Shown here: positions 4,771 through 5,249 of the stretch, in pieces | Position numbering within the stretch: the stretch's first letter is position 1 | Layout: each line of letters opens with the position of its first letter | Origin: Bacillota bacterium | GTDB taxonomy: Bacteria > Bacillota_I > Bacilli_A > MOL361 > Turicibacteraceae | Assembly: GCA_003486705.1 (NCBI GenBank) | Contig: DNGE01000148.1 | Coordinates: 1-5,249, forward strand | Direction of reading: 5' to 3' | DNA: 5,249 nucleotides | Position numbers and translations under genes: made by a program | Notes under the pieces: model-generated | What the model was told of the DNA's origin: nothing | Database searches by the model: none | The model's input: only the letters and a program-made list of their open reading frames with translations

Positions 4771-5249
4771 ATGACAATCGATTTAAAATCATTAACGACA
4801 GAAACGCGAAATAGTAAAACTATGAATCTTGATCAAATGAGCACACGTCAATTTTTAGAGGTGATGAATGAAGAGGATCAAGGTGTTGCGATTGCAGTTC
4901 GTGAACAACTTGGAGAAATTGAAAAAGCGGTACAAGCGACAATCGCTTCATTTAACGCTGGCGGACGTATTATCTACCTTGGTGCAGGAACAAGCGGACG
5001 ACTTGGTGTGTTAGACGCAGTTGAATGTCCACCGACATACGGAACAGCTCCAGAAGAAGTTGTTGGTTTAATTGCCGGTGGCGAAGCGGCTTTTGTGAAA
5101 GCTGTTGAAGGTGCAGAAGATAGTGAAGAACTTGCAGTTGCTGACTTAAAATCAATTCACTTGACGGCAAATGATACAGTTGTGGGAATTGCTGCCAGTG
5201 GGCGTACACCATATGTAATCGGTGGTTTAGTGTATGCAAACGAACTTGG
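4771..5249 (+). CDS. murQ: N-acetylmuramic acid 6-phosphate etherase MurQ (partial, 3' end missing)
   Basis: MurQ cleaves the D-lactyl ether of MurNAc-6-phosphate, giving GlcNAc-6-phosphate and D-lactate, and so feeds recovered peptidoglycan sugar into amino-sugar metabolism in the cytoplasm. The window holds 159 codons of a protein usually near 300 residues, cut by the window edge with no stop. The fold is a SIS domain with strong family motifs: LTTETRN (8-14), GGRIIYLGAGTSGRLG (64-79), DAVECPPTYG (82-91), AVEGAED (111-117) and AASGRTPY (141-148). E85 and E116 align by motif with the two glutamates implicated in catalysis in Escherichia coli MurQ (Glu83 and Glu114). The ATG follows CGAGGGA at 4758-4764. 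The gene has its own promoter with an inverted repeat and a cre-like site, consistent with induction by MurNAc-6-phosphate and catabolite control. A MurNAc PTS transporter and an RpiR-type regulator would be expected downstream. Confidence 0.96.
   Translation, partial: MTIDLKSLTTETRNSKTMNLDQMSTRQFLEVMNEEDQGVAIAVREQLGEIEKAVQATIASFNAGGRIIYLGAGTSGRLGVLDAVECPPTYGTAPEEVVGLIAGGEAAFVKAVEGAEDSEELAVADLKSIHLTANDTVVGIAASGRTPYVIGGLVYANEL

Noticed and set aside
4970..5239. 89-codon minus-strand open frame opposite murQ
   Set aside because: Its Gln/Leu/His-rich product is what one expects from reading a conserved Ala/Val/Gly-rich gene backwards; murQ on the + strand is unmistakable.

Overview
The window looks like low-GC Firmicutes DNA, most likely from the order Lactobacillales. 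The signs are A/T-rich codon use, strong AGGAGG-type ribosome binding sites, short gene spacings, sigma-A-like promoters and stem-loop/T-tract terminators. Enterococcaceae would fit the gene content, but the genus cannot be fixed from this sequence alone. All genes read on the + strand.

Positions 1-3779 are the 3' part of a cell-wall polysaccharide or teichoic-acid operon. It holds the last 29 codons of an unidentified gene, a family 2 glycosyltransferase, a LicD-family phosphotransferase, and the tarI-tarJ pair that makes CDP-ribitol from ribulose-5-phosphate. Gaps between these genes are only 4-16 bases, each gene has its own ribosome binding site, and the unit ends in a strong intrinsic terminator after tarJ. 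No promoter is visible for this unit, so it starts upstream of the window.

Positions 3780-4284 hold a one-gene unit, tagD/tarD (glycerol-3-phosphate cytidylyltransferase, giving CDP-glycerol), closed by a second strong terminator. The locus can therefore supply both CDP-ribitol and CDP-glycerol. No tagF/tarL-type polymerase and no choline genes are visible. The best-supported reading is that the glycosyltransferase and the LicD protein build a polyol-phosphate-decorated glycan, with LicD as a candidate for the ribitol-phosphate transfer step.

Positions 4285-5249 appear to leave the polysaccharide locus. A small eight-cysteine YkgJ-type protein has its own promoter. It is followed by murQ (MurNAc-6-phosphate etherase, peptidoglycan recycling), which is cut by the window end. 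The 157-base gap before murQ is rich in regulatory signals: a repeated TGAAAAAATATT element, an inverted repeat over the -35 box, a promoter, and a cre-like sequence at the predicted start point. This fits an inducible, probably catabolite-sensitive amino-sugar operon.

No RNA genes, insertion sequences, CRISPR arrays or attachment sites were seen, and no stretch over 300 bases lacks a gene. The window is mostly recognisable biology. The points most worth following are the LicD/CDP-ribitol pairing and the murQ control region.
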